A stretch of 34,111 nt of DNA. It comes from Candidatus Omnitrophota bacterium. Lineage in GTDB: Bacteria > Omnitrophota > Gorgyraeia > Gorgyraeales > Gorgyraeaceae. Under the pieces are notes generated by a model. That model was not told the DNA's origin and did no database searches. It was given only the letters and a program-made list of their open reading frames with translations. Where the stretch lies: contig JAHJGB010000022.1 of assembly GCA_018824725.1 (NCBI GenBank), forward strand, positions 1 through 34,111. The letters are read 5' to 3'. Positions 25,777-33,832 of this stretch are shown piece after piece (the first letter of the stretch is position 1; the number at the start of each line of letters is the position of its first letter). The translations under genes and the position numbers were made by a program.

Positions 25777-26016
25777 TCATTTAATCGAAGAATACTGCGC
25801 AGCATATCTATCTACAAGCTCACGTATCATTTTCTGATACTTTGTATGGCATTCCTGCGCTTTGTGTTTGAAAAAATCCACGCTTGATCTTTTCAGGGCA
25901 ATTGTGATCTTTACAGTTTCTTCAGGCATAATCAATTCTTCAGGCCTGGGTAAAAAGTCATTAACCCTGGTCATTTTTCCTATAGGCTTATTTGAATACA
26001 TTATCTTTCCTTTCAT
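25777..26016 (-). CDS. brnA: BrnA-type antitoxin
   Basis: This protein of about 79 residues has a C-terminal ribbon-helix-helix-like segment VKITIALKRSSVDFFKHKAQ and a tail MIRELVDRYAAQY, as in BrnA/CopG-type antitoxins, which bind the toxin and repress their own promoter. The ATG at 26016 has AGGAGAG upstream; earlier in-frame ATGs lie inside the toxin gene. It overlaps the frame-restored end of brnT by 29 bases, the usual brnTA arrangement. Confidence 0.8.
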   Translation of the reverse strand: MKGKIMYSNKPIGKMTRVNDFLPRPEELIMPEETVKITIALKRSSVDFFKHKAQECHTKYQKMIRELVDRYAAQYSSIK

Positions 26017-26285
26017 AGCATAGCTCTCCTTTCCTCCAGTAACCTGCTCCAAATATCCTGATCTTATGGCTGCGACAGGTAAATCTAACTGTTAAAAACC
26101 CTATCTCCAACCTTTCCTATGCAATAAAGCCTTTCCTCCTCCTTACTATGATTAGAATCAATATAAATCTTTCTTCTAGAATCCTTAAATGCATTACAAG
26201 CTGGAGTAAAATCCACCTTGTGTTTCCGGATATTATTTAATTCCTTCTCTAAATCCCATACAAAGCTTCCGCATTCTATTTCCAT
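25988..26285 (-). pseudogene. brnT: BrnT-type toxin with a one-base frameshift
   Basis: The N-terminal 66 residues from ATG 26285 match BrnT (FVWDLEKELNNIRKHKVDF, SKEEERLYCIGKVGDRV), a RelE-fold ribonuclease toxin. The frame then hits a stop at 26085. The other frame continues with the expected LTVRF and IRIFGAGYWRKGE up to 25988. The break is at a run of five T (26094-26098) where four would restore GDRVLTVRF. It is therefore a pseudogene, a sequencing error, or a slippage site. The intact antitoxin is downstream. Confidence 0.82.
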
Positions 26286-26289
26286 ATTA

Positions 26290-26318
26290 AATGTATCATA
26301 AATCTGGTTATTTGTCAA
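26290..26318 (-). promoter_or_regulatory. Promoter of brnTA
   Basis: TTGACA (26313-26318) and TACATT (26290-26295) are separated by 17 bases. The -10 box ends five bases before the brnT ATG, so the message would be nearly leaderless. No ribosome site is visible. Confidence 0.7.
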
Positions 26319-26322
26319 TATA

Positions 26323-26346
26323 ATTATACATACTATTATACATACT
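26323..26346. repeat. Two tandem 12-base repeats upstream of brnTA
   Basis: ATTATACATACT occurs twice in perfect tandem (26323-26334 and 26335-26346), just upstream of the brnT -35 box. It could be a BrnA operator, or a short duplication carrying an extra TATAAT in the minus sense. Confidence 0.8.
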
Positions 26347-26483
26347 TATTTCCGGGCAGATTTATCCTCCTCTCTACTATATATGACACATCTGAAGGCA
26401 AAATTCTTTCAAATAAAATTTGCCGACTGGCATTTATTTTTTGCTTGATTCCGAAAAGACTTTTTCGGAATCTCAAAAATCTG

Positions 26484-26521
26484 CAAAATAAAACCGCGTC
26501 CAGAAACTTCGGAACGCGGTT
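26484..26521 (-). terminator. Intrinsic terminator of the vanZ-like transcript
   Basis: AACCGCGT (26514-26521 in the minus sense) pairs with ACGCGGTT (26492-26499) around a 14-base loop, followed by TTTTATTTT. Its orientation fits the VanZ-like gene upstream, about 150 bases away. Confidence 0.65.
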
Positions 26522-26535
26522 AGTGTAATCCAAGC

Positions 26536-26573
26536 TTGAACCCCGGTCGTCAGATCGAAAATCTGATGTCCTA
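26536..26573 (-). pseudogene. tRNA-Glu-like remnant
   Basis: In the minus sense AGGACA is followed by a five-pair stem TCAGA/TCTGA with the loop TTTTCGA (anticodon TTC, Glu), then CGACCGGGG and TTCAA as in a T arm. The acceptor stem, the 5' D arm and the T-stem 3' half are missing. It may instead be another hairpin repeat that resembles a tRNA by chance. Confidence 0.35.
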
Positions 26574-26671
26574 TGAAAATTACTATCTTGCTATTTATTA
26601 TTTTACAAGGAGTTGCAACAAATAGCAACTTTAAACTTTATCGCTGGTGTCCAAATAGCGTCCATTTGGTT

Positions 26672-27313
26672 TTACTGTTTTCTCCAAAAATATGGAAGAC
26701 TAAGCACAAGTCCTATTATCACGCCGCCCATATTGTTAACAATATCATATATGCTAATTGTTCTAATAGGGAAAAAGGTTGATAATTTATTTAACTGACA
26801 TAATAAGTTTTGAATGCCTAATTCATTTACAAAAAGTATAATGAACCACGCTATAAATATTAACCAAAATTCTCTACTGATTACCTTAACTAAACTACTA
26901 TAAAGAATACGGCCAGAGAAAAATGCTAACACAAAATAAAAAAAGACCTCTATACCTTCTGCGTCTAAAAATCTAGGTACACCAAACTGAAAAGGATGAT
27001 AAAGCATTTTCACATTTTGAGGAAAACGAAATAAACAGACTATAAAAACCCACAGCATAAGTAAAAGTAACCAGATAGTACTCCGAATGGTCTTTGTTAA
27101 TATCGATCCAGAACCATTTTCCCTAAGAATCCGTATCTGAGTAATTAAATACCCGACGACGAATAAAATATACAAAAAAATAGCAACCTGCATAATTCTA
27201 TAATGACTAAAGTAGTCCACTACCCTTATATAAATTTTATATCCCCATAACGAAAAACTCCATGTAAAAACTGCCAGAATAAAAAATATTTGAAAGAATT
27301 TTCTGTGATTCAT
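26672..27313 (-). CDS. VanZ-like membrane protein
   Basis: This 213-residue protein has five or six predicted membrane helices. The C-terminal part carries NELGIQ and IRTISIYDIVNNMGGVIIG, matching the VanZ pattern (E..Q, R....D...N..G...G). VanZ of Tn1546 confers low-level teicoplanin resistance, but most family members are of unknown role, so no resistance is claimed. The gene is clearly more AT-rich than the pyr and atp genes. It starts four bases after the upstream membrane gene and has no ribosome site of its own. Confidence 0.75.
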   Translation of the reverse strand: MNHRKFFQIFFILAVFTWSFSLWGYKIYIRVVDYFSHYRIMQVAIFLYILFVVGYLITQIRILRENGSGSILTKTIRSTIWLLLLMLWVFIVCLFRFPQNVKMLYHPFQFGVPRFLDAEGIEVFFYFVLAFFSGRILYSSLVKVISREFWLIFIAWFIILFVNELGIQNLLCQLNKLSTFFPIRTISIYDIVNNMGGVIIGLVLSLPYFWRKQ

Positions 27314-27317
27314 AATT

Positions 27318-27935
27318 TTATTTAAATATGTTTAATCCTTTTGTAAATATGTGAATAGGTAAAATAATAGTTTCTTTTAACAAAATATAATTTATCCAAC
27401 CCCAAACGACCAATGTTAATATTGAAATAAACGTTATTGTAAAAAACCGTGCAAGCCTCTTTAATCGTAATCCTAATACAATAAATATTAAACTTACTAT
27501 CTGTAAACAAATATTCCCTATAAATGGATGCCACACTTTTGCATTACCTACATTTGGACCAGTCAGGCAATGAACATCTAGGAGAGATATCATTGCTATA
27601 AAGATACTATTAAACAATATAAGTAAAGGACACGCCCATAATTTAAAACATAAGCTTGATTTTTTTCTAATTATTCTGACTAATGCATAAGTAGTATAAA
27701 CCACCAAACACAAAAAAATGAATATTAGTAAAAAAACTATGGAACGGGCGCTATCTCTTATTGCAGTTAAAAATGCCTTTAATAATTCATCGCAACCTGT
27801 TACTTTATAGTTCTCAGTATGCGTTCTAACCGAGTCTCCGAAAGAAAGATTAAAAAATACTATTGTAATGGCTGTAAAAACATACGCTATATGTCTAAAC
27901 CATCTTCTAACAATTTTCTTAACCGACTTGTCCAT
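27318..27935 (-). CDS. Hypothetical membrane protein
   Basis: I do not recognise this 205-residue protein. It has about four predicted membrane helices (near residues 14-32, 63-87, 98-118 and 135-190) and a short hydrophilic loop with Cys residues (VTGCDELL, VHCLTGPN). AGGAGGAAG lies three bases before the ATG, which is strong support for translation. It is AT-rich like the VanZ-like gene that follows, and the two probably form a transferred pair. The start is 63 bases after the glmS stop, on the same strand. Confidence 0.7.
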   Translation of the reverse strand: MDKSVKKIVRRWFRHIAYVFTAITIVFFNLSFGDSVRTHTENYKVTGCDELLKAFLTAIRDSARSIVFLLIFIFLCLVVYTTYALVRIIRKKSSLCFKLWACPLLILFNSIFIAMISLLDVHCLTGPNVGNAKVWHPFIGNICLQIVSLIFIVLGLRLKRLARFFTITFISILTLVVWGWINYILLKETIILPIHIFTKGLNIFK

Positions 27936-27998
27936 GTCTTCCTCCTGAGACCTCAGATGAATAGTCTGATATCCTTTAATAAAACCAAAAATAACTAT

Positions 27999-29828
27999 CT
28001 ATTCCACTGTAACGCTTTTGGCTAAGTTTCTGGGCTGGTCTACGTCGCAGCCGCGTTTTACTGCAATATAATACGCCAGGAGTTGCAGCGGCACTACTGT
28101 AACAATAGGTGAGAAAATTTCATCTATCTTGGGTATATAAATTATTTCTTTTGTAAAATTTTCTATACCTTTATCGCCTTCTGTGGCAATAGCGATTACT
28201 TTTCCTTTTCTGGCGCATATCTCTTCTATATTTGAGACCATCTTTTCATACACAAACGATTCCGGCGCAATACACACAACAGCCCTGTATTCGTCTATAA
28301 GCGCTATAGGCCCATGCTTCATTTCTCCTGCAGCATAGCCTTCCGCAGGTATATAGGAAATTTCTTTCAGTTTCAGCGCGCCTTCAAGCGCTGTGGGATA
28401 ATTAAGATTTCTCCCCAGGTACAAAAATGAGCCGAAATTTAAGTGCTTTGCTGCGACTTTTTGTATGCGGTTTTTCTTACCCAGAATGCTTTCTATTATT
28501 TCCGGTATATTTTTAAACCCTTCTAATAAAGATTTTTTCGAATCGCTTTTTAATAACCCTTTTTTATCCGCGATATAAAAAGCCAGTAAATAAAGAATCG
28601 CCAGCTGTGCTGTGTACGCCTTTGTGGACGCTACTCCTATCTCAGGCCCGGCATAGGTATATAAAACGCCGTCTGATGCCCTTACAAGGCTTGAACCCAC
28701 AACATTACATATGGATAAAATCTTTGCCCCCTTAGCCTTTGCCTCTTTAACAGCAGCCAGGGTATCTGCTGTCTCGCCTGACTGGCTTATCGCGACTACA
28801 AGCGTATTTTTATTTACAATCGGCGATCGGTACCTGAATTCCGACGAGAGGTCTGCCCACACAGGTATATTTGTAAATCTTTCAAGTATATATTTTCCCA
28901 CTAGCCCTGCGTGATACGCTGTGCCGCACGCGATTATAATAATATCTGAGATGCCTTTTATGCTTTCATCCGTGATATTCAAGCCTTCCAGATTAAGCCC
29001 AGAACCGTCTTTTATCCTTGAAGATACGATTTGTTTTAAAACCTTCGGCTGTTCGTGAATCTCCTTCAGCATAAAATGGCTGAATCCTGATTTTTGTGCA
29101 GAATCAAGGCTCCATTTTATGACATCTATATTTTTATTCCTGGCATTTCCGTCTGAATCAAACACCTCTACCTTGTCTTTTGTGAGAAGCGCAACTTCCC
29201 CGTCTTCCAGATAAATCACCTTTTTTGTATATTTCAATATCGCAGGCACATCTGAGGCGATAAAATTCTCGCCTTCGCCTATCCCAATTATTAAAGGGCT
29301 TTCTTTTCTCGCAGCGATAATCCTGTCAGGCTTATTTTTAGATATTACCCCCAGTGCAAAAGACCCTTTAAGGTCTTTAACAGTCTTTAATACTGCCTCT
29401 TTTAGGCATCCCTTATAATATTTCTCCACAAGATGGCTGATGACTTCTGTATCTGTCTGAGACTTGAATTTATGGCCTTCTTCAATAAGCTGTTTTTTAA
29501 GCTCGTTAAAATTTTCTATGATGCCATTATGGACCACTGCTATATCGCCTGAGCAATCCTTATGCGGGTGGGCATTGATATTTGTGGGAGCTCCGTGCGT
29601 TGCCCACCTGTTATGCGAAATGCCTATATGGCTCTCGGAGATATCTTTACCTTTAAGAGATGTCTCCAAGTCTTTCATCTTGCCTTTACATTTTTTTATA
29701 ATAATCCTGTCCCTAGGTATAATGGCTATCCCTACAGAGTCATAGCCTCTATATTCCAGCCTTTTAAGGCCTTCTACCAGAATAGGCAAAGCATCTTTAT
29801 TTCCTATATAACCGACAATCCCGCACAT
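27999..29828 (-). CDS. glmS: Glutamine-fructose-6-phosphate aminotransferase (isomerising)
   Basis: This 609-residue enzyme makes glucosamine-6-phosphate for peptidoglycan and lipopolysaccharide precursors. It starts MCGIVGYIG with Cys2 as the glutaminase nucleophile, has HNRWATHG and HNGIIENF in the glutaminase half, two SIS sugar-isomerase domains (SQSGETADT near residue 347; KEISYIPAEGYAAGEMKHGPIAL near residue 480) and ends AKSVTVE, the usual C-terminus. GGAAGGAGAG precedes the ATG. The upstream region is too short for a glmS ribozyme. Confidence 0.98.
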   Translation of the reverse strand: MCGIVGYIGNKDALPILVEGLKRLEYRGYDSVGIAIIPRDRIIIKKCKGKMKDLETSLKGKDISESHIGISHNRWATHGAPTNINAHPHKDCSGDIAVVHNGIIENFNELKKQLIEEGHKFKSQTDTEVISHLVEKYYKGCLKEAVLKTVKDLKGSFALGVISKNKPDRIIAARKESPLIIGIGEGENFIASDVPAILKYTKKVIYLEDGEVALLTKDKVEVFDSDGNARNKNIDVIKWSLDSAQKSGFSHFMLKEIHEQPKVLKQIVSSRIKDGSGLNLEGLNITDESIKGISDIIIIACGTAYHAGLVGKYILERFTNIPVWADLSSEFRYRSPIVNKNTLVVAISQSGETADTLAAVKEAKAKGAKILSICNVVGSSLVRASDGVLYTYAGPEIGVASTKAYTAQLAILYLLAFYIADKKGLLKSDSKKSLLEGFKNIPEIIESILGKKNRIQKVAAKHLNFGSFLYLGRNLNYPTALEGALKLKEISYIPAEGYAAGEMKHGPIALIDEYRAVVCIAPESFVYEKMVSNIEEICARKGKVIAIATEGDKGIENFTKEIIYIPKIDEIFSPIVTVVPLQLLAYYIAVKRGCDVDQPRNLAKSVTVE

Positions 29829-29846
29829 ATACTCTCCTTCCGGACT

Positions 29847-29875
29847 ATTATATATTATCTGCTCACTTGTGCCAA
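29847..29875 (-). promoter_or_regulatory. glmS promoter
   Basis: TTGGCA (29870-29875) and TATAAT (29847-29852) are 17 bases apart, with a start near 29840. This leaves a leader of only about 12 bases containing the ribosome site. The -35 box overlaps that of the divergent plus-strand promoter. Confidence 0.8.
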
Positions 29876-29895
29876 TAGAAAAAATATGCTAAACT
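29868..29895 (+). promoter_or_regulatory. Promoter of the spermidine-synthase-like gene
   Basis: TTGTGC (29868-29873) and TAAACT (29890-29895) are separated by 16 bases. Transcription would start near 29902, one or two bases before the ATG at 29904, which has no ribosome site. A leaderless message is likely. TATGCT at 29885 is an alternative -10. Confidence 0.5.
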
Positions 29896-29903
29896 TATGA
29901 ATA

Positions 29904-32177
29904 ATGAAAACTATGCTTAAATTAAAGACCAGCGCTTTCATCCTAGGCCTCACTTCAATGATAGGCCAGATAATAATCATAAGGGAACTTCTTGTCGTAT
30001 TTTACGGTAATGAGCTTTCTCTGGGCATAATTCTCGCTTCGTGGCTTTTCTGGGTTGCTTTCGGAAGCATGGTCCTGGGCAGACTGGTAGACCTGATTCA
30101 TTCCAAGGAAAAATTCCTATCTTATATACAGCTTGCGATATCCATTATTCTGCCGCTTAACATATTCTTCATACGCTTTATAAAGTCTATATTAAAAATT
30201 CAGGCCGGCCAGATTATAGGATTCACGCAAATGCTGAGTGTTTCTTTTGTATCTCTTTCTGTTATCTGTATATTGTTGGGCCTGAGTTTTATCCTGATAA
30301 CCAGGATTGCTGCAAAGGATAATAATCCCCCCGCCAAACAGGTAGCAAAGATTTATTTTTTTGAAAGCCTGGGAGCGTCTATCGGCGGACTTTTATACAC
30401 ATTCCTCCTGATAAAAACGTACACGCCTTTTCAAAACGCGCTTATTTTAGGAAATCTTAACTTAATAGTATCCATACTATTCAACAGGAATATGGTCCAG
30501 CTGGCGTATCTGGTGATATTTTCGACTACAATAATATTTAACTGGCCAAAGCACCTGGATGGGTTTACAAGATCGCTCCAATCCAAACCCATGAAACTCA
30601 TAGAAAACGTGGATTCCATATACGGTAATATTGCTGTAACAAAACTGGGCAACGATTACAGTTTCTACGAAAACGGCACCTTGATGTTTACCGGAGGGGA
30701 TATAGCTACAAGCGAGGAATCCGTGCATTATGCAATGCTGGAACATCTTTCTCCTAAAAAAATACTTCTTATAGGAGGCGGTACAGGAGGCTCTATAGCC
30801 CAGATCTTAAAATATAAAATAGACAGGCTCGATTACGTGGAATTAGACCCTATGATAATAAGCCTTTCCCAGAAATACCTGCCACCCGTAACAGATGACA
30901 AAGTGAATATTATACACATGGATGGAAGGCTGTTTGTAAAAGAGGCTTCTACGATAGGCAGCTTGAAAACGCCTTATAAATATGACGTGGTGATATTGAA
31001 CCTTCCTGACCCTTATACCGCAAGCCTGAACAGATTTTATTCTTTGGAATTTTTTCAAGAAGTAAAAAAGATCCTGGGGCCTAAAGGCATATTTTCATTC
31101 GGGCTTCTTTCTTCGGAAAATTACATAAGCCCTGAACATGCTGTCTATTTAAGCTGTATCTACAACACCCTCAAAAAAGAATTCTTTGATATAAAAATAC
31201 TCCCCGGTAATACAATGACATTTGTAGCCTCCGATGAACCCGGTATGCTAACTTATGACTTTAATACCGTTATAAAAAGACTTAAAGATAGGTCTATTAA
31301 AACCAAATTTGTAAGAGAATACTACATCCCTTTTAAATTAGACCCGCTGAGAATTAAGTATGTGGAAAGCGCTATCGCTAAATTTAAAAACACGCAGATA
31401 AATACTGATTTTAAACCCATAGGATACCTTTATCATGCGATATTATGGGTAAGTTTTTTTGATGCCACAAGAAACCTCTTGCCTTATATTGATAAAATAA
31501 ATATGGGGATTTTTATTCTGGCAGGCTTTGCTTTTTTAATAATAGCGCTATTGGCGCAGAAGCTAACAAGGGCGTCTTTAAAATTTCCGATTTTGGTGTC
31601 TATCGGAGCGACCGGCATGAGCCAGATATGTTTTCAGGTGATTATATTATTGGCGTTCCAATTCATATATGGCTATATGTATCATCAGATAGGCCTTATC
31701 CTTGCTTCATTCATGATAGGATTGACTCTCGGAAGTTTTCTGATAACAAATATTATGGAAAAAATAGAGGATGAAAAAGCTGTTTATATTAAAAGTCAGG
31801 CGTGGTTATGTATTTATCCATTAATACTTATAGCAGCGCTTTTAGGGATTTCAAAAATAAATCAGTTAAGCCTCAGTATGGGTAATGCGCTCCAGATAGC
31901 TTTTGTAATAATGCCTGTGATAGCTGGTTTTATAGGCGGATTTCAGTTCCCTCTCGCTAATAAAATATGGCTTGAAGGTTCAAAAGATGTATCCAAAACC
32001 ACAAGCCTTTTATATGGCGTAGATTTGCTTGGATCCTGTATAGGCGGAATAGCAATAGGCGCGATACTGATTCCCATACTCGGGATTATTCAGACCTGTG
32101 TATTGTTAAGCGTTATAAATATATTTATTTTTATACTAATTTCCAATTCCAGGCCTTGTTTTATCCAGAAAATGTGA
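29904..32177 (+). CDS. Membrane protein with central spermidine-synthase-like domain
   Basis: This 757-residue protein has six or seven membrane helices in residues 1-215, a soluble class I methyltransferase/aminopropyltransferase domain at about 230-450, and six more helices after 510. The central domain has GGGTGGS (291-297), ELDP (313-316), DGR and NLPDPYTASLNRFYS. The spermidine synthase catalytic Asp-Pro pair is kept. Such MFS-like/SpeE fusions are common in deep-branching bacteria with unproven substrate. No SpeD is nearby, so polyamine synthesis is not established. Confidence 0.85.
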   Translation: MKTMLKLKTSAFILGLTSMIGQIIIIRELLVVFYGNELSLGIILASWLFWVAFGSMVLGRLVDLIHSKEKFLSYIQLAISIILPLNIFFIRFIKSILKIQAGQIIGFTQMLSVSFVSLSVICILLGLSFILITRIAAKDNNPPAKQVAKIYFFESLGASIGGLLYTFLLIKTYTPFQNALILGNLNLIVSILFNRNMVQLAYLVIFSTTIIFNWPKHLDGFTRSLQSKPMKLIENVDSIYGNIAVTKLGNDYSFYENGTLMFTGGDIATSEESVHYAMLEHLSPKKILLIGGGTGGSIAQILKYKIDRLDYVELDPMIISLSQKYLPPVTDDKVNIIHMDGRLFVKEASTIGSLKTPYKYDVVILNLPDPYTASLNRFYSLEFFQEVKKILGPKGIFSFGLLSSENYISPEHAVYLSCIYNTLKKEFFDIKILPGNTMTFVASDEPGMLTYDFNTVIKRLKDRSIKTKFVREYYIPFKLDPLRIKYVESAIAKFKNTQINTDFKPIGYLYHAILWVSFFDATRNLLPYIDKINMGIFILAGFAFLIIALLAQKLTRASLKFPILVSIGATGMSQICFQVIILLAFQFIYGYMYHQIGLILASFMIGLTLGSFLITNIMEKIEDEKAVYIKSQAWLCIYPLILIAALLGISKINQLSLSMGNALQIAFVIMPVIAGFIGGFQFPLANKIWLEGSKDVSKTTSLLYGVDLLGSCIGGIAIGAILIPILGIIQTCVLLSVINIFIFILISNSRPCFIQKM

Positions 32178-32183
32178 TATAGT
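32156..32183 (+). promoter_or_regulatory. Possible promoter for a small RNA
   Basis: TTGTTT (32156-32161) and TATAGT (32178-32183) are 16 bases apart at the very end of the membrane fusion gene. A start near 32190 would give a transcript of about 90 bases ending at the terminator. Confidence 0.4.
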
Positions 32184-32189
32184 ATTTAC

Positions 32190-32279
32190 AGAAGGTCAAT
32201 TAAACAAGGAGGCGTGGAATAGCGGTAAGCTTCTAGGTTTATAGCCTATAAAAAAAGCCCTTAAATAAGGGCTTTTTTT
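32190..32279 (+). ncRNA. Candidate small RNA ending in a strong terminator
   Basis: The stretch contains AAGGAGG (32206-32212) with no following open frame, a small stem TAGG-TTTATAG-CCTA, and a complete terminator. It has a 5'-tRNA-like look (GGAGGCG..GGTAAGC), but no 3' tRNA half exists. It could equally be the plain 3' UTR of the upstream gene. Confidence 0.3.
32250..32279. terminator. Bidirectional intrinsic terminator
   Basis: AAAAAAAGCCCTTA (32250-32263) is exactly inverted at 32266-32279 around a two-base loop, with T runs in both directions. It separates the plus-strand fusion gene from the convergent minus-strand AmmeMemoRadiSam genes. Confidence 0.92.
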
Positions 32280-32347
32280 ATACATTCGCCCGCCGAATAA
32301 ACGACAGGCGGGCTCAGTATTCCGCCCTCAGAAGCCTTGGGCTTCAG
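32275..32347 (+). repeat. Dispersed palindromic repeat, copy B
   Basis: It has the same blocks as copy A (24978-25049): TTTTTATACATTCGCCCGCC, a 12-base loop of different sequence, GGCGGGCTCAGTATTCCGCCC, then GAAGCC-TTG-GGCTTCAG as a second hairpin. Here it is intergenic, immediately after the terminator. Confidence 0.9.
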
Positions 32348-32359
32348 GGGGCTACATTG

Positions 32360-33829
32360 CTATTTGTTTTCTTCGCCAAATACTTCTGCGCTGAAGATGT
32401 ATATTTCTGTGGATTTATCTTTCCAGGCGTCTTGAGACAAGCCTGCTTTTCTGCAGGTTTCTTTAAGAAATGTCTCCCTGTCCCAGTTATATTCTGTTGC
32501 CACTTGAGGCAAAAGAAGCCCTGAGTTAAAACCATTTTTCATAACAAGGCCATGCTTACCGACCTCTATTTCATTTATATCCTTTATTTTCTTTAAAGGC
32601 GTTAGCACTGATATTTCATATTCTAATTTATCGAGTTCATCCTGGGTCACTGGATTAAACCTGTAATCATTAACCGCTGCTGATTTTGCGACATCAATCA
32701 CTGTCTGGTAAAGAGGCTTTACTCCCTGGATATACCCTATGCACCCCCTTAACCGGCCGTCTTCTTTCAGCGTCACAAATGCCCCGCAGTTTTCCTTGAG
32801 CCGCTCTTCTGTAACATTCGGCAAAAACTGCCTTTTTCCTGTTACAGCTTCTGCGACAGAAAGTTTTACAATCTCCATAAGTTTCTTCTTCTCTTCTTTA
32901 TTCAGATATTCATCATTCATTATCATCTCCCCCTTTTTCTCAGGGTTACCGGGTACATATATGACAATGCTCGAATAGCCTACAACCCTTGATTTATCGC
33001 CCGTTACATCCCCTGAATTGGCGTATTTTATAAGTTCTGCCTTTGCGCCGTACCTATTTGCAAACAAAATAGCGCCAAGCACTGCCACAGGTGCGTCTAT
33101 TTCAGTGGATCCGCTATTAATCTTTTGAACTAAATCACTTGCGTCAAGTTTTTCAATCGCGTTTAAGCCGCTTGTATCGAGCTCCACTGCCTTATCATAA
33201 GGATAATAATGCGAAAGGTCCACGCTTATGACAAGAAGCGTATCCTTATCTATAACATCATAAAGCGCGTCGCTTAAAATCCCGGCATCGTCCGAAGACG
33301 GAGTCCCCATAGCAATAGGCACTATCCTGAAATCCTTATCCTTATACACACGCTGTAAAAATGGAAGCTCAATCTCAATCGCATGTTCTTTTAAATGCGC
33401 TTCTGGATAAAAAATAAACCGTTTATTTTTCTGGATTATTTTATTGGCAAGCTCTTCGTCCACTTTAATAAGCCCGAGCGGAGTTTCAAACAATCCCTTA
33501 TTATAAACAGACATCCCGTCAAAACTGACATAATGGCTTGGCGAGATGATAATGATTTTCTTGAAATCCGCGCCTTCCAATTGCTTGAAGCTGTGCGCCG
33601 CGACCTGGCCAGAGTAAACATAGCCCGCATGCGGCACGACTATTGCCAGAAGCCTTCCTTTATCTATTTTTTTGGCATTGGCTAAAAATTCATCTACTTG
33701 TTTTGTAAGCTCGGCTTTGTCAGCAGGATAAAACGCCCCTGCCACAGCCGGTTTTCTAATATCTTCGGAATAAGACCTGGCGCATGAACAAAGCAATAAA
33801 GCTATTAGTAGTATAAATATTTTTTTCAT
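32360..33829 (-). CDS. amrB-amrA: AmmeMemoRadiSam proteins B and A fused, lipoprotein-like
   Basis: This 489-residue protein has a signal with lipobox LCSC (Cys16), so attachment to a membrane outside the cytosol is predicted. Residues about 25-293 are a Memo-like domain with PHAGYVYSG (His68), SPSHY (His99) and DLSHYY (His207). The Cys found in human MEMO1 (ACGR region) appears replaced, with EIDAPVAVL at 243-251. Residues about 310-489 are AMMECR1-like with LRGCIG (360-365). The function of this conserved trio is unsettled. It follows the radical SAM partner and a 49-residue gene. Confidence 0.88.
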   Translation of the reverse strand: MKKIFILLIALLLCSCARSYSEDIRKPAVAGAFYPADKAELTKQVDEFLANAKKIDKGRLLAIVVPHAGYVYSGQVAAHSFKQLEGADFKKIIIISPSHYVSFDGMSVYNKGLFETPLGLIKVDEELANKIIQKNKRFIFYPEAHLKEHAIEIELPFLQRVYKDKDFRIVPIAMGTPSSDDAGILSDALYDVIDKDTLLVISVDLSHYYPYDKAVELDTSGLNAIEKLDASDLVQKINSGSTEIDAPVAVLGAILFANRYGAKAELIKYANSGDVTGDKSRVVGYSSIVIYVPGNPEKKGEMIMNDEYLNKEEKKKLMEIVKLSVAEAVTGKRQFLPNVTEERLKENCGAFVTLKEDGRLRGCIGYIQGVKPLYQTVIDVAKSAAVNDYRFNPVTQDELDKLEYEISVLTPLKKIKDINEIEVGKHGLVMKNGFNSGLLLPQVATEYNWDRETFLKETCRKAGLSQDAWKDKSTEIYIFSAEVFGEENK

Positions 33830-33832
33830 ATC

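Larger units (their letters stand above)
26347..26671. other. Gene-free region rich in hairpins
   Basis: No convincing gene lies between the brnTA promoter and the vanZ-like stop. It holds a perfect 11-bp inverted repeat GATTCCGAAAA (26447-26457 with 26462-26472), the terminator at 26492-26521, a tRNA-Glu-like piece at 26536-26573, and the pair TTGCTATTT/AAATAGCAA at about 26589-26629. A 65-codon reading across 26336-26533 runs through the hairpins and is not supported. Confidence 0.6.

Noticed and set aside
26336-26533. 65-codon minus-strand reading frame
   Set aside because: It crosses three inverted repeats and the terminator of the vanZ-like gene, has no ribosome site and no recognisable domain.
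26672-27313. Glycopeptide resistance gene
   Set aside because: Only the general VanZ fold pattern is present, with no vanA/vanH/vanX partners; most such proteins have no shown resistance role.
29829-29903. glmS ribozyme
   Set aside because: The glmS leader is about 12 bases from the promoter, far too short for the ribozyme core.
32208-32245. 5' half of a tRNA (GGAGGCG, GGTAAGC, loop TTTATAG)
   Set aside because: The D arm does not pair well, the anticodon stem has only four pairs and there is no T arm or acceptor 3' half before the terminator.
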